64,000 nucleotides of DNA from Gemmobacter serpentinus (GCF_008973825.1 NZ_WCHR01000016.1:1-64000); one strand, 5' to 3'. Positions 55,701-63,519 are shown, numbered from the stretch's first letter. Translations and numbers: made by a program. The notes: a model not told the origin generated them from the letters alone.

Positions 55701-56143
55701 ACCAGATCGCGGTTGGAACACAGGTTGAAATAGAAATACGACCCCATGCCGCAGCCGGCATAGACGCCAATTGGCCCCTTGAAGCCCTCAGGCGTATGGC
55801 CCGCATTCTCCAACGCCTCCCAGGCCACTTCCATGAACTGGCGATGCTGCGGGTCAAGGATCGCGGCCTCTTTCGGGGAAAAGCCGAAGAAGTCCGCATC
55901 GAAATGCGCAAAGTCATCCAGGATTGCGGCTGCGGGCACATAATTGCGGTGGCGCATCTTGGCGGGTGCCTCGCCATTGGCCAGAAGCTCGGCCTCGGAC
56001 AGATGGCGGATGCTCTCGACGCCTGCGCGCAGATTTTCCCAATAGTCAACAATCGACGCCGCACCGGGCAGATGCGCCGCCATGCCAACAATGGCGATAT
56101 CCGTTTCCGCGATCTCCGCGGGCTGCACCAGCCGATCGGTCAT
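49754..56143 (-). CDS. Type I polyketide synthase, KS-AT-KR-DH-ACP-TE
   Basis: A 2129-aa single-module synthase. KS (~12-440): C187 (TACSTS), H323 and H363. AT (~540-840): S636 (GHSMGE) with H735 in AAHS instead of the HAFH or YASH motifs, so the extender unit is unclear. KR (~915-1360): GGFGGIG at 1168, S1314, Y1327 and N1331, with VDD suggesting a B-type reductase. DH (~1385-1660): H1413 (DGHRTKDG) and D1581 (HPALLD). Carrier: S1793 (GGHSL). TE (~1850-2110): S1937 (GFSGG), D1964, H2094. The KR stands before the DH, the reverse of the usual order. It would add one reduced, dehydrated two-carbon unit and release the chain. The carrier resembles a peptidyl type, fitting a hybrid line with the NRPS. 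Confidence 0.92.
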   Translation of the reverse strand: MTDRLVQPAEIAETDIAIVGMAAHLPGAASIVDYWENLRAGVESIRHLSEAELLANGEAPAKMRHRNYVPAAAILDDFAHFDADFFGFSPKEAAILDPQHRQFMEVAWEALENAGHTPEGFKGPIGVYAGCGMGSYFYFNLCSNRDLVENTGMFLLRHTGNDKDFLATRVSHIFDLKGPSINVQTACSTSLVAVHYATQALLNGECDMALAGGVTIELPHGRGYVFNEGEILSPDGHCHAFDHRAQGTVFGSGAGCVVLRRAVDAIRDGDHIWAILKGSAVNNDGAAKAGYLAPSVEGQARCIAEAQAMAGVTSDTVDYVECHGTGTYLGDPIEVAALTQGFAESAQSVGTCRIGSVKTNIGHLDTAAGVASLIKVALSLHHREIPPTLGYEAPNPAIDFETSPFRVNDRLTEWAASAHPRRAGVNSLGVGGTNAHAVLQEAPLRPASEDSLWPFQPLVISAKSKAALDGQAVRLAAHLRAHPEQPLADVAYTLKEGRRAFEKRRVLVAASHAEAADLLEGKDPRRVFSHDWLGDDPEVIFMFPGGGAQYAGMARDLYETEPDFRDWMDRGLAILQPKLDYDIRALWLPEPGAEAAAAERLKRPSVQLPLIMITEYALAKTYEAWGVTPAALIGHSMGENTAACLAGVMSFEDCIGLVHLRGQLFDTVPPGGMLSVPLDEASLRPRLTGDLDMASVNAPGLCVVSGPDTALAALAADLAAEEIETQRIQIDIAAHSRMLEPILARFADYLRGIRLNAPQVPVISNRTGLPLTPEQAMSPDYWVQHLRGSVLFQQGMAWLMQEPGRVYMEMGPGRAMSSLAQANGVAGGQVIPALRHPEQKIADDAWHMGSIARLWACGVTVDWSQIWADARRNRLPLPGYAFQRKPYFIEPAAPQAVEAEPLPMKIGDLAQWGWQPVWRARAVDESDDATLHSWLVFADEAGLASPVIAGLRAAGHHVTTVRTGDAYAPDGAGGFILNPERGREGYDALIRDLVASGHAPDRIAHFWLVTERESFRPGSSFFHRNIEQGFYALMFLGQAMVAENLPRPIHVTVVTSGAAQVKEEGLPYPEKATIAGPAKVMPRELPGLTCAALDVVLPVRPKGWRAKADPAALDHLAAQVLEDLLAEPGNRAAALRGEKRFERGVKKLPLQPAGALDLPDGAPVLITGGFGGIGLTLAEKLAVTARAKILLIARRDLPPRDRWAAHLARHGAGDPIGRRILAVQRLESLGAQVMVARADVCNTEEMRAAIASGEAAFGPIRAVIHAAGVVDDGPLLTKSPAAVEEVFAPKLHGTHVLNDLFPDGKLDLLVLFSSTSTVTGPAGQVDYVAANEYLNAYAQSRQSGRTRVLALNWGIWADVGMAAEALADRNGSRPPAPKLPVARPMLDSSTFDATGARLFEKRLDTQAWILDGHRTKDGAALIPGTGYLEIAAEAAAEEGWGNFELRDLMFFRALDVADGTAREMRLRLTPSDEGFGFEIRSGYEMRGRQGFALNAQGRLMPLRTPAASVDLAAIAARMGPAQEDPRGIRSPQEEHLNFGSRWRVLHRMALGQGEGLAMLTLPLAAQPDLAQGWLMHPALLDLATGWAMGLIDGYRPDHLWVPVSYGRVRVWGPLPARLHSWVRNAAANRGAGPVAVFDITLADETGRVLAEIEGFTIRKLDAGFTHAPPAERDLEFDVIEGAKASSPQEERLLHNLGQGIRAEEGADAFLRALSTGAAQVIVSSLDLPALIRQADQVEAARVEGQTFARPDLDSDYVEPRNDIERTLVGFWQDLLGVGQVGVEDDFFALGGHSLIAVRLFAMVKKAFRVDFPISVLFEAPTIAGCAALIEERIGPQDGTAPKAAAPTRRFNHLVSMHEGAGGSKQPFFLVAGMFGNVLNLRHLAQLLGGDRPFYGLQARGLFGEDAPHQTLPDAARDYIAELRQVQPQGPYLLGGFSGGGLTAWEMARQLEAEGEEVSLLVLLDTPLPMRPPLSRLDRGLIKWAELKARGPGYLLDWAKARWAWELEKRRPKAATEVAHQFHNAEIEAAFRAALPIYALPLRKGATALFRPPLDLRWQVSNGQWVSGAKEYVFADNDLTRFAPALTVHEVPGDHDSMVLEPNVRVLAARLRDVIAGIEAQDATLREAAE

Positions 56144-56357
56144 ATCAATCCGTCACATTGCCAAATCAAAACGCAACAGCACCGCAGCGCCTGCATAGAG
56201 GCACCTGCAATCCACTCTTACTTAGGCGATTTTATCGTAAAGAGGACGGCAACGATACCCGAGGGGGAATGCGCGCGTGATCATCCCCCCGACCGGGACA
56301 ATGCCACATCTTCGCCACATTCCCGCCCCAATGCCCGCCGGAATGCGGCAAAGGGCC
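56144..56357 (-). other. Upstream region of the PKS operon
   Basis: These 214 bases separate the PKS start from the preceding glycosyltransferase on the same strand. GGAT lies 6 bases before the PKS ATG. An AT-rich patch with CGATTTTATCG (56227-56237) could hold a promoter. A 10-bp stem with one G-U pair (bases about 56315-56350) has no T-run, so whether the PKS genes are transcribed apart from the EPS genes upstream is open. Confidence 0.3.
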
Positions 56358-57347
56358 CTACCAATGCCCGGCGCCGGTGCCCCGAGCCATGCGGATTTGC
56401 GCCATGACATAAACAATCAGATCAAACCCAAAGCCCGCGCAAAGCAGCAAAATTCCCTTTGGCGTCAAGAGCCTTGCCCGGTCGCGCAACAGATTCTGGC
56501 TGCGCTTGGTCAGGAAATGCAGTGGCACATAGCCATCGGGCCAGCGCGGCAGCCGGGCACGGATCACATCGCCCAGCCATCCGGGTTGCGCCGCCGCTTG
56601 CTGCAAGGCCCCGGCGCGGGCAGGCGCAGGCAGCGCCCGGATTGTTTCAAACAACGCCATATTGATGGCCGAGCCGATGACGATCCGCACCTGATGCCGG
56701 ATCAGCGCCGGGATGCTGCGCTCCGATTCGTAGATATGCCAGATATCGCCACCATCGATGCGCGACAGGTCTTCCGGCACGGTCAGCGTATCGGTCAGCA
56801 CCATGGCGCGCAGAAAGCCATCCTCGACCGGCAGGCCGACCGGCATCCAATGCGCCCGCGCCCGCGCGGCAGGCATCGCGTAAAGCTGGCCGCAAATCGC
56901 CTTGCGCCAATCATCCAGCGTGCCGCCCGCCATGGCGATCAAGCGGTCCTGCCAGCCAAGGCCATCGGGACGCGCCACGATATCCTTCACGGGGCGGGAA
57001 TTCATCACATGCAGTCCGGGCTGCGCCTGCAAGCCCTCCACCAGACGGCGCAGCGCATCCGCCTCGGGCAGCGCGATATCGGCATCGGCAAAGATCAGGA
57101 TATCGGCGTCGGCGCGTGACAGATCGTGGACAAAGCGGTTCCATGTCCGGCTTTTGCCGCCATCAGGCAGGTCGGCCACCTCGGCACCCGCAGCGCGGGC
57201 CAGATCGGCGGTTCGGTCGGTGCAGCCATTGGCCAGCACAAGGATGCGCACGTCAAAGGCCCCCATGTCCTGCGTCAGCAGGCCCGCGACCATGCCACCG
57301 ATGCCCGCCGCCTCATTATGGGCGAAAACCCCGATATCGACCTTCAT
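56358..57347 (-). CDS. GT2 family glycosyltransferase
   Basis: A 329-aa GT2 enzyme. The N-terminal nucleotide-sugar domain has IGVFAHNEAAGIGGMV, LVLANGCTDRTADLARAAGA and the DXD-type motif FADADIALP near residue 90. A C-terminal hydrophobic segment (about 295-320, GILLLCAGFGFDLIVYVMAQ) could anchor it in the membrane. It follows the ligase/polymerase-like gene by 10 bases, so it belongs to the polysaccharide locus. The sugar transferred is unknown. Confidence 0.85.
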   Translation of the reverse strand: MKVDIGVFAHNEAAGIGGMVAGLLTQDMGAFDVRILVLANGCTDRTADLARAAGAEVADLPDGGKSRTWNRFVHDLSRADADILIFADADIALPEADALRRLVEGLQAQPGLHVMNSRPVKDIVARPDGLGWQDRLIAMAGGTLDDWRKAICGQLYAMPAARARAHWMPVGLPVEDGFLRAMVLTDTLTVPEDLSRIDGGDIWHIYESERSIPALIRHQVRIVIGSAINMALFETIRALPAPARAGALQQAAAQPGWLGDVIRARLPRWPDGYVPLHFLTKRSQNLLRDRARLLTPKGILLLCAGFGFDLIVYVMAQIRMARGTGAGHW

Positions 57348-57357
57348 GCCAGCCCTA

Positions 57358-58773
57358 TCATATCACCGTCCGCCCATGCCCGGGATGCCAGCCCGACACG
57401 ATCCGCGCCTCGCGATCCTCGATCCGGCGGCGGGCCAGGCTTTCGGCGTGCCCCAGCAAAGCCCCGGCCATCAGCCAAGTAAAGGGCACCAGCGTGGCAT
57501 TCGGCAGCAGGTCCACCAGATTGGCCGCGAAGATCAGGCTGATGGTCGCAACCCATGGCGTGACCGGCGCGCGCGACCGCCAGACCTCTACCCCAAGCAG
57601 TAGCATGGGCAGAACCAGCAGCCCGAATTGCGAGATATAGCCCGCCCAGCCATAAATCCCCATGATGATGATCCAGGCACCATCGGCAATCGACAGACCT
57701 TCGCCGGTGAAGGGATCATAGAGCAGGTTGCGCCCGAAGCCGCCCCAGCCGAACCACGGCTTTTGCGCCGCATGGGCCAGCAGCGCCTCTTCATTGTCGA
57801 CACGGAACTGGAAGGAATAGGCCCGATCCGGCGACAGGCTGCGCGCGAAATCGGTGATCTGGTCCAGCGGGATCAGATGCAGGCCGCGCAAGGCCGGATA
57901 GATGATGACAATGGCGGCAAAGGCGGTTGCGATCAGCACCTGCATCCGGCGTGGCAACAGCAACACAACCGGGAACAGCAGCGCCGCATAGATCATCACG
58001 CCCAGGCTTTTGCAGATCAGCAGCATCAACAGCAGCCAAAGCAGGATCGCAAATTGCTTGGGCCGCCGCATCGCCGGGCCTTCGCGCAGGAAGACCAGCG
58101 CCGACAGCAGCGCCATCAGCGCAAAGAACGCGACCCAAAGGCCATGCGGCATGAAGACGATGGGCCGATAGCCCCCGGCACGGATGGTCTGGAAGAAGTC
58201 ATGCTGGAAATAGCCATAGACCCAGACGTTGATCTGCGGCGACAACCGCGCCTCGATCAACATCAGGGGCGAATAGAGCAGCCCCGCCGTCACCAGCGCA
58301 ATCAGCATGTTGCGCATCGCCTCGGGCGTGGCCAGGTAACGCCGCGCCAGAAACAGCGGGATCACCTCGATCATCTGGTTCACGATCGCCGCGACACTGT
58401 CATAGATCCGCAAGCCCTGGATGGAGCCCGGCCCCATCGGAACCCGTTCCGCATTGGTCAGCACCGTGCCAAAGGGCACCAGCACGAACAGCACGATCAG
58501 CGCCCGCATGGCCCAACTTTCCGGCAGCAACGATCCGCGATCCCCCAGCAGGAAGGTCACCACCACCAGCGCGGAAAGGCCCGGCAGGCTGTCCTTGGTC
58601 AGCCCCGGCAAGACCGGCAGATCGAAGGCCATCGCGGGCGGCAACAGCAAATAGGCACCGAGCACCGCCCAGATCAGGGCGCGGTCGCGCGGCATACGCT
58701 TGAACATCAGCATCACGACCAGCGGCCAGCCAAGCAGCACAAGCCAGGCAAGAGGGTTGGGCGTGATGATCAC
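57358..58773 (-). CDS. O-antigen ligase / polysaccharide polymerase-like membrane protein
   Basis: A 471-aa inner-membrane protein with about ten helices and a larger periplasmic loop near residues 300-370 (SPDRAYSFQFRVDNEEALLAHAAQKPWFGWGGFGRN), the pattern of the Wzy/WaaL superfamily. It would polymerise or transfer lipid-linked glycans outside the membrane. The start chosen is GTG with AAAGGA 7 bases upstream, just before the first helix. An open frame runs 76 codons further but is low-complexity and unlike the family. It is the first gene of the leftward EPS segment. Confidence 0.8.
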   Translation of the reverse strand: MIITPNPLAWLVLLGWPLVVMLMFKRMPRDRALIWAVLGAYLLLPPAMAFDLPVLPGLTKDSLPGLSALVVVTFLLGDRGSLLPESWAMRALIVLFVLVPFGTVLTNAERVPMGPGSIQGLRIYDSVAAIVNQMIEVIPLFLARRYLATPEAMRNMLIALVTAGLLYSPLMLIEARLSPQINVWVYGYFQHDFFQTIRAGGYRPIVFMPHGLWVAFFALMALLSALVFLREGPAMRRPKQFAILLWLLLMLLICKSLGVMIYAALLFPVVLLLPRRMQVLIATAFAAIVIIYPALRGLHLIPLDQITDFARSLSPDRAYSFQFRVDNEEALLAHAAQKPWFGWGGFGRNLLYDPFTGEGLSIADGAWIIIMGIYGWAGYISQFGLLVLPMLLLGVEVWRSRAPVTPWVATISLIFAANLVDLLPNATLVPFTWLMAGALLGHAESLARRRIEDREARIVSGWHPGHGRTVI

Positions 58774-59127
58774 CGGGCGCGTCCTTTGCAGGGCATGGCT
58801 TTGCGGGGGTGGGCTTTGCGGAGGCTGGCTGCACGGGGCTTGGGCCAGCCGCAGCCTAGCATCGGCGTCGCACATCTCCAACAAGCGGGCATGACGCTGA
58901 GGGCCACCGCGCCACTGGACCCGGGACCGGCGGTCCGCCTTGAAAGGGAAAGGGGCCGTGCCATGGCTGCCGCTATGCGCCAAGCCGGGCTTTCTGTCCA
59001 CGCACAGGCCGGAAACAAAGTGTTTTCAGGCAAGGATGGCTGAAATCAGGCCGGTTCTGTGCTAGAAGCCCGCCGTTCAGACCAGTCCGTCGCGCCATTC
59101 CCGCGGCGTCCGCTTCAAGGGCCAGCC
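58774..59127. other. Divergent promoter region between ligase-like and wecG-like genes
   Basis: No gene is supported in these 354 bases. They must hold the promoters of the leftward ligase-like gene and the rightward wecG-like gene. AAGGG sits 6-9 bases before the wecG ATG, and AAAGGA before the ligase GTG. I could not identify convincing -35 and -10 boxes. Confidence 0.4.
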
Positions 59128-59877
59128 ATGCAGTTCCGTTTCGATGCCACCACGATCACTGTCAACGTGCCCCATGCGGCGGCGCTGCTGACGGCGGTGA
59201 AGTCGCGCCTTGTCGCGCGGCAGGGCTTTGCGCTGGCCACGATCAATCTGGATCATCTGGTGAAGCTGAAGACCAGCGCGGCCTTCCGCGCCGCCTATGC
59301 CGCGCAGGATCTGGTGGTGGCGGATGGCAATCCCATCGTCTGGCTGTCGCGTCTGGCACGCCGGCCCGTCGATCTGGTGCCCGGCTCCGACATGGTGCTG
59401 CCGCTGGCGCGGGTGGCCGCGCAAACCGGGCGCAAGGTGGCGCTTGTCGGCACGACGGAGGCCGCGCTGCACACAGCGGCAGATGCGATGCGCGCCGCGA
59501 TCCCCGGTCTGGATATCGCGCTGACCATCGCGCCGCCGATGGGGTTTGACCCGCAAAGCGCCGAGGCCGCCGCCCTGCTGAAGCAATTGGAGGCCGCCGA
59601 TATCGGGCTGGCCTTCCTGGCGCTTGGTGCCCCCAAGCAAGAGGCATTGGCTGCGCGTGGGCGCGAACTGGCCCCGCATGTGGGTTTTGCCAGCATTGGC
59701 GCGGGCCTTGATTTTCTGGCCGGAACCCAGCAACGCGCGCCCGACTGGGTGCGCCGCATCGCCATGGAATGGGCCTGGCGCATGGCCTCCAATCCCGGGC
59801 GGTTGGTGCCGCGCTATTGGGCCTGTTTCAAGCTGCTGCCCGGCGAGGCGGTGAAGGCAATCACCAGCCGGGGCTAA
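59128..59877 (+). CDS. WecG/TagA/CpsF family glycosyltransferase
   Basis: A 249-aa membrane-associated glycosyltransferase (GT26) that usually adds the second sugar to a lipid-linked primer. The hallmarks are ATINLDHLVKL, VVADGNPIVWLSRLARRPVDLVPGSDM near residues 63-90, and LAFLALGAPKQEALAARGRELAPHVGFASIGAGLDFLAG near 165-205. The C-terminal EWAWRMASNPGRLVPRY matches the family's membrane-binding tail. It converges with the GT2 gene 3 bases away. Confidence 0.92.
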   Translation: MQFRFDATTITVNVPHAAALLTAVKSRLVARQGFALATINLDHLVKLKTSAAFRAAYAAQDLVVADGNPIVWLSRLARRPVDLVPGSDMVLPLARVAAQTGRKVALVGTTEAALHTAADAMRAAIPGLDIALTIAPPMGFDPQSAEAAALLKQLEAADIGLAFLALGAPKQEALAARGRELAPHVGFASIGAGLDFLAGTQQRAPDWVRRIAMEWAWRMASNPGRLVPRYWACFKLLPGEAVKAITSRG

Positions 59878-59880
59878 GCC

Positions 59881-60852
59881 TTACTTGTATTCGATCAGCC
59901 CGCGCCGCCGCCCCAGAAAGCGGTTCAGGTGAAAGCCAAGCGCGCCCTGCGCCTCGGGCAATTTGCCAAGAACCGTAAAAAACGCGGCCTCTGCCCCCAT
60001 GCGCGGGGTCAGGCGCAGCCATTGCAGCGGCCATGCCAGCAACAGCAGCAGAAAGGCCGGGTGGATCAGTGCAAGCAGGATCGCGGCCAGCGGCAAGCCC
60101 GCGCCCCAGATCAGCGCGCGCCGGGTTTCGGCCACCCAATGCCGCTCCGGCCCCGCGCCATGGCGGAACGCCCCTTCGGCAAAGGCGTGACCGGCGCGGC
60201 GCGTGCGGCGCCACCATTGGCCAAAGCGCAGGATCGCCGCGTCATGCAGCGTCATGTCGGCAGCGATGCGCCAGACCTCGCCGCCTGCACGGCGCAGGCG
60301 CAGGCACAGGTCCGGCTCTTCGCCCGCGATCAGGGTCGGATCATAGCCGCCCACCGCCGCCAGCGCCGGATAGCGCATCAGCGCGTCGCCACCGCAGGCT
60401 GTGGCCTGCCCGATCGGCGTGTCCCATTCGCGGTCGCAAAGCCGGTTATAGACCGAGGCCCCAGGAAAGCGTTCGCGCCTGCGCCCACACACCACCACCG
60501 CCGCCGGAAGATCCTGCATGGTCTCCAGCGCGGCGGCGATCCAGCCCGGCTGCACCTCGCAATCGCCATCGACGAACTGCACGAAATCAGGCGGCAGCCC
60601 TTCGGCCAGACGCGCCAGCCCGGCATTGCGCGCCCGCGCCGCTGTGAAGGGTCTGGTCATGTCCAGCGCCACAACCTCGGCCCCCCTGGCCCGCGCCAGA
60701 TCGGGTGAGCCATCGCTTGATCCGCTGTCGACATAGATCAGGCGCCGCACCCGACCGGCGAGGCTGTCCAGACAGGTGGCCAGCCGCGCGCCCTCATTGC
60801 GCCCGATCACCACCGCATCCACAATCTGCCCCGCCACGCCGCTCTCCGTCAC
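59881..60852 (-). CDS. GT2 glycosyltransferase with C-terminal membrane helices
   Basis: A 323-aa GT2 enzyme. IGRNEGARLATCLDSL and YVDSGSSDGS (residues about 17-48) bind the nucleotide, FVDGDCEVQPGW near 92 is the DXD-type site, and a GEEPDLCLRLRRAG motif near 185 resembles the QxxRW-type acceptor region. A hydrophobic pair of helices (about 250-285) anchors it. It is divergent from the kinase and Wzz genes, across a 307-base gap. Confidence 0.88.
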   Translation of the reverse strand: MTESGVAGQIVDAVVIGRNEGARLATCLDSLAGRVRRLIYVDSGSSDGSPDLARARGAEVVALDMTRPFTAARARNAGLARLAEGLPPDFVQFVDGDCEVQPGWIAAALETMQDLPAAVVVCGRRRERFPGASVYNRLCDREWDTPIGQATACGGDALMRYPALAAVGGYDPTLIAGEEPDLCLRLRRAGGEVWRIAADMTLHDAAILRFGQWWRRTRRAGHAFAEGAFRHGAGPERHWVAETRRALIWGAGLPLAAILLALIHPAFLLLLLAWPLQWLRLTPRMGAEAAFFTVLGKLPEAQGALGFHLNRFLGRRRGLIEYK

Positions 60853-61159
60853 CCGAATCGTCCCCGTTTCCGCACCCGGCCCTTATGCCCCGCCATCGTG
60901 GCATTTCTCGGTCAGCGCAGCCCCCGCGCCACCCCGCCGGATCGCCCTGACGTGATGCCGGCAACCCGCTGCCACCCTTTCATTTCCGGCCCATATCTGA
61001 TAGTCAATGCAGACTGGGCGGGGGCCCGGACGAATCCATTGGCGACAGGGCGCAAGCGGTGCCGCCAATCTTTATCCGGCCGAACGGCCTGCAGTCCTGC
61101 GGGCAAAGCACAATGATGCGGCGGCCATTTCGCCGCAATGCTGGAGCCCGGAACGACCG
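60853..61159. other. Divergent promoter region before the tyrosine-kinase-like gene
   Basis: No gene is supported in these 307 bases. A 6-bp hairpin (GCGGCG at 61118 with CGCCGC at 61131) lies 24 bases before the kinase-like ATG. Only a weak GGAG lies upstream of that ATG, at about 13 bases. Confidence 0.35.
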
Positions 61160-62104
61160 ATGACGAAACACAGGATTTTGCTCTCTGAGGGCTATTCCGT
61201 CGCGGATATGGTGGGTTCCATGCGCAGGGATACCGATTTTCTCGACCGTCTCGACCATGACGCCCCGCTGCGCAGCCCTGGCATTTCTGTATTTCGCGGC
61301 CGTGGCGTGCCCGCGATCCGCCCGGCTGATCCGCAATCCCATGCCGGCCCGATGGAGGTGTTCAGCCCACCGCCACAGCCCGCGATCCGCCCCGAAAAGG
61401 TCTGGGAGTCGTTGAGCCCGGTGACGCTGGACAGCGCGCTGTTGGCCGGAAACGGTCTGTTTCCCGATGCCGCACAGCATACGGTAACCGCGCAATTCGA
61501 CATCCTGCGCACCCGTCTGGTGCAGGCCATGCAGGAACGCGGCTGGCGACGCATTGCCGTCACCTCGCCCACGCATGGCTGCGGCAAAAGCCTGATCGCA
61601 GCCAATCTGGCGCTGGCGCTGGCGCGTATGCCTTCGGCCCGGACGGTGCTGCTGGATCTGGAACTGCGCCACCCCGATCTTGCCCGGCTGTTCGGCACTG
61701 GCACCGGGCCGATGCGCGACATGCTGTCGGGCGAGCAGCCCCTGGAAAGCCATCTGCGCCGGGTCGGCAGCAATCTGGCGCTGGCCTTCAATGGCGAGCC
61801 GGTCACCGGCGCCGCCGAAACCCTGCTGGCGCCGCAAACCGCCGAAACGCTGCGTGCCATTGCCGATCATCTGGACCCGACCGTGATGGTGCTGGACCTG
61901 CCGCCCGCGCTTGGATCGGATGATGTGATCTCGATCCTGCCGCATGTCGATGCGGTGCTGCTGGTTGCCGATGCGACCCGCACCACCGCCGAGGATATCC
62001 GCGCCTGCGAACGGTTGTTCGACGGGCGCACCACGCTGATGGGCGTGGTGATGAACCGCGCGCAGGAAAGCAGCCTGCGCCGCTACCGTTATCGCAAGTC
62101 GTGA
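61160..62104 (+). CDS. CpsD/CapB-type tyrosine-kinase-like ATPase
   Basis: A 314-aa cytoplasmic P-loop protein of the BY-kinase/Wzc C-terminal family, which controls polysaccharide chain length and export. The first ~110 residues are poorly conserved. Walker A is SPTHGCGKS near residue 137, Walker A' LLDLELRHPDL near 165 and Walker B VMVLDLPPAL near 245. The C-terminal tyrosine cluster is reduced to YRYRKS, so phosphorylation may be limited or absent. The Wzz-like gene starts just after its stop, giving the split kinase plus membrane-partner arrangement. Confidence 0.85.
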   Translation: MTKHRILLSEGYSVADMVGSMRRDTDFLDRLDHDAPLRSPGISVFRGRGVPAIRPADPQSHAGPMEVFSPPPQPAIRPEKVWESLSPVTLDSALLAGNGLFPDAAQHTVTAQFDILRTRLVQAMQERGWRRIAVTSPTHGCGKSLIAANLALALARMPSARTVLLDLELRHPDLARLFGTGTGPMRDMLSGEQPLESHLRRVGSNLALAFNGEPVTGAAETLLAPQTAETLRAIADHLDPTVMVLDLPPALGSDDVISILPHVDAVLLVADATRTTAEDIRACERLFDGRTTLMGVVMNRAQESSLRRYRYRKS

Positions 62105-62110
62105 GTGTCC

Positions 62111-63388
62111 ATGGGTCCGATTCAAAGCATTGAAGAATTTGTGAACCTGCTGCTGCGCCGGCGGCTGCTGATCGCCGTGCTGGTCCTGCTCGGCACCGTG
62201 GTCGCCATCATGCTGGCGCTGTCACGGTCGCAAAGCTATGAGGCGTCGGCCGTCATCCAAGTGCAGACGCCGGTGATCGATGGGCAGGAGCAACAGGCGC
62301 GCAGCCAGACCGCTGCGGTGCTGCAAGCGATTGAACAGCGCCTGACCACGCGTGAGAACATGCTGGCCATGGCCGAACGCCACGGGATCTTCGCCAATGC
62401 TCCGGGGATGAGCGATGACCAGAAGGTCAATGCCCTGCGCAGCGCGATCAGCCTGCAAACCATTGCGGGTGCCGGTGAGCAGGCCTATGGCGCACCGGCC
62501 AGCGTGTCTGCGCTGCTGATCACCGCCCGGTTGGGGGAGGCCGAACAGACCGCCCGCGTCGCCAATGACTTTGCCCAGAGCGTGCTGGATATGTCGGTGG
62601 CGCAACAGGCCAGCCGCACGCGCGAAACCTATCTGTTCTTCCAGACCGAAGAGGCCCGCATCCTGCAACAGATCGCGGCGCTGGAATCGGAGATTGCGGC
62701 CTATAAGAATGCGCATCTGACCGCGTTTGAGGGCGACAGCGCCACGGTGCGGGCGGGGCTGGATACCGATCTGCGCCGCATCGCGCAGGATATGCTGGCG
62801 CTGGAGGCCGAGCGCAGCGCGCTTCAGGCCAAGGAACGCCTGCGCGAGACAGATCGCCGCCGGATCGAGGATCTGACGGCGCAGATCGCGGTGCTGGACC
62901 GGCAGAAAGCCGGGCTGGACGCGCAGCGCGCAACCCTTGAGCAACAGGCGGCCCAATCGCCCGAGGTGGAGCGGACGCTGAACGCCTATGCCCGCCAGCA
63001 GGAGCAACTGCAAAGCCAGTTCGAAATGGTGACCGCCCGCAAGTCCGAGGCAGAAACCACCCTGCGACTGGAGCAGGAAAACCATGCCGAGCATTTCACC
63101 CTGCTGGAACGCGCGCTTACCCCGGCCTATCCCAATGGCGGTGGCCGCAAGAAGATCGCAATTGCGGGCACCATGGCCAGCCTGATTGGCGCGATTGCCT
63201 TGGCCTTCATTCTGGACCTGCTGAACCCGGTGCTGCGCAGCGCCGCCCAGATGCAGCGCGAGGTCGATATCCGCCCCGTCATCGTGGTGCCAGATCTGAA
63301 CCTGCGCAGCCCGCAACGCCCAACCCTGCTGGAGCGCGCCTGGGACTGGGTCCGCAACCTGCCGCTGCCGTCCCGCTTCCGCGCCTGA
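62111..63388 (+). CDS. Wzz/GumC-type polysaccharide chain-length protein
   Basis: A 425-aa inner-membrane co-polymerase. A first helix lies at about residues 18-37 (RRRLLIAVLVLLGTVVAIMLAL) and a second near 350-370 (IAIAGTMASLIGAIALAFIL). The long periplasmic part between them includes coiled coil (about 175-300). It sets chain length and pairs with the kinase-like ATPase before it. The ATG at 62111 is used; a GTG two codons earlier is an alternative, and neither has a clear Shine-Dalgarno. The stop lies in a tandem heptamer repeat. Confidence 0.87.
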   Translation: MGPIQSIEEFVNLLLRRRLLIAVLVLLGTVVAIMLALSRSQSYEASAVIQVQTPVIDGQEQQARSQTAAVLQAIEQRLTTRENMLAMAERHGIFANAPGMSDDQKVNALRSAISLQTIAGAGEQAYGAPASVSALLITARLGEAEQTARVANDFAQSVLDMSVAQQASRTRETYLFFQTEEARILQQIAALESEIAAYKNAHLTAFEGDSATVRAGLDTDLRRIAQDMLALEAERSALQAKERLRETDRRRIEDLTAQIAVLDRQKAGLDAQRATLEQQAAQSPEVERTLNAYARQQEQLQSQFEMVTARKSEAETTLRLEQENHAEHFTLLERALTPAYPNGGGRKKIAIAGTMASLIGAIALAFILDLLNPVLRSAAQMQREVDIRPVIVVPDLNLRSPQRPTLLERAWDWVRNLPLPSRFRA

Positions 63389-63411
63389 GACCTGAGACCT
63401 GAGACCTGAGG
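63384..63411 (+). repeat. Four tandem heptamers at the end of the Wzz-like gene
   Basis: Three copies of CCTGAGA and one of CCTGAGG follow head to tail. The first copy contains the stop codon. Copy-number changes would not alter the protein because the first TGA is kept. Confidence 0.9.
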
Positions 63412-63451
63412 CTTGGCACAGCCGATGCGCCTAATCGTGATGGAAACAACA

Positions 63452-63484
63452 AACCCGCCGTCAGTCAGGCTGACGGCGGGTTTT
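63452..63484 (+). terminator. Terminator after the Wzz-like gene
   Basis: AACCCGCCGTCAG pairs perfectly with CTGACGGCGGGTT (13 bp, 5-base loop) and is followed by TTTTGT. It lies between the Wzz-like gene and the convergent sugar transferase gene, and could serve both. Confidence 0.88.
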
Positions 63485-63519
63485 GTCTGATCGGGTCTTG
63501 TATCGCGCGGGCCGCCCGT

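Noticed and set aside
52514-56407. A 1297-codon frame opposite the PKS gene
   Set aside because: Antisense shadow; all PKS catalytic residues are present on the minus strand and the opposite product has no recognisable domain.
58774-59001. A 76-codon N-terminal extension of the ligase-like protein
   Set aside because: It is Arg/Pro/Gln-rich with no membrane segment, and a GTG with a good ribosome site begins directly before the first helix.
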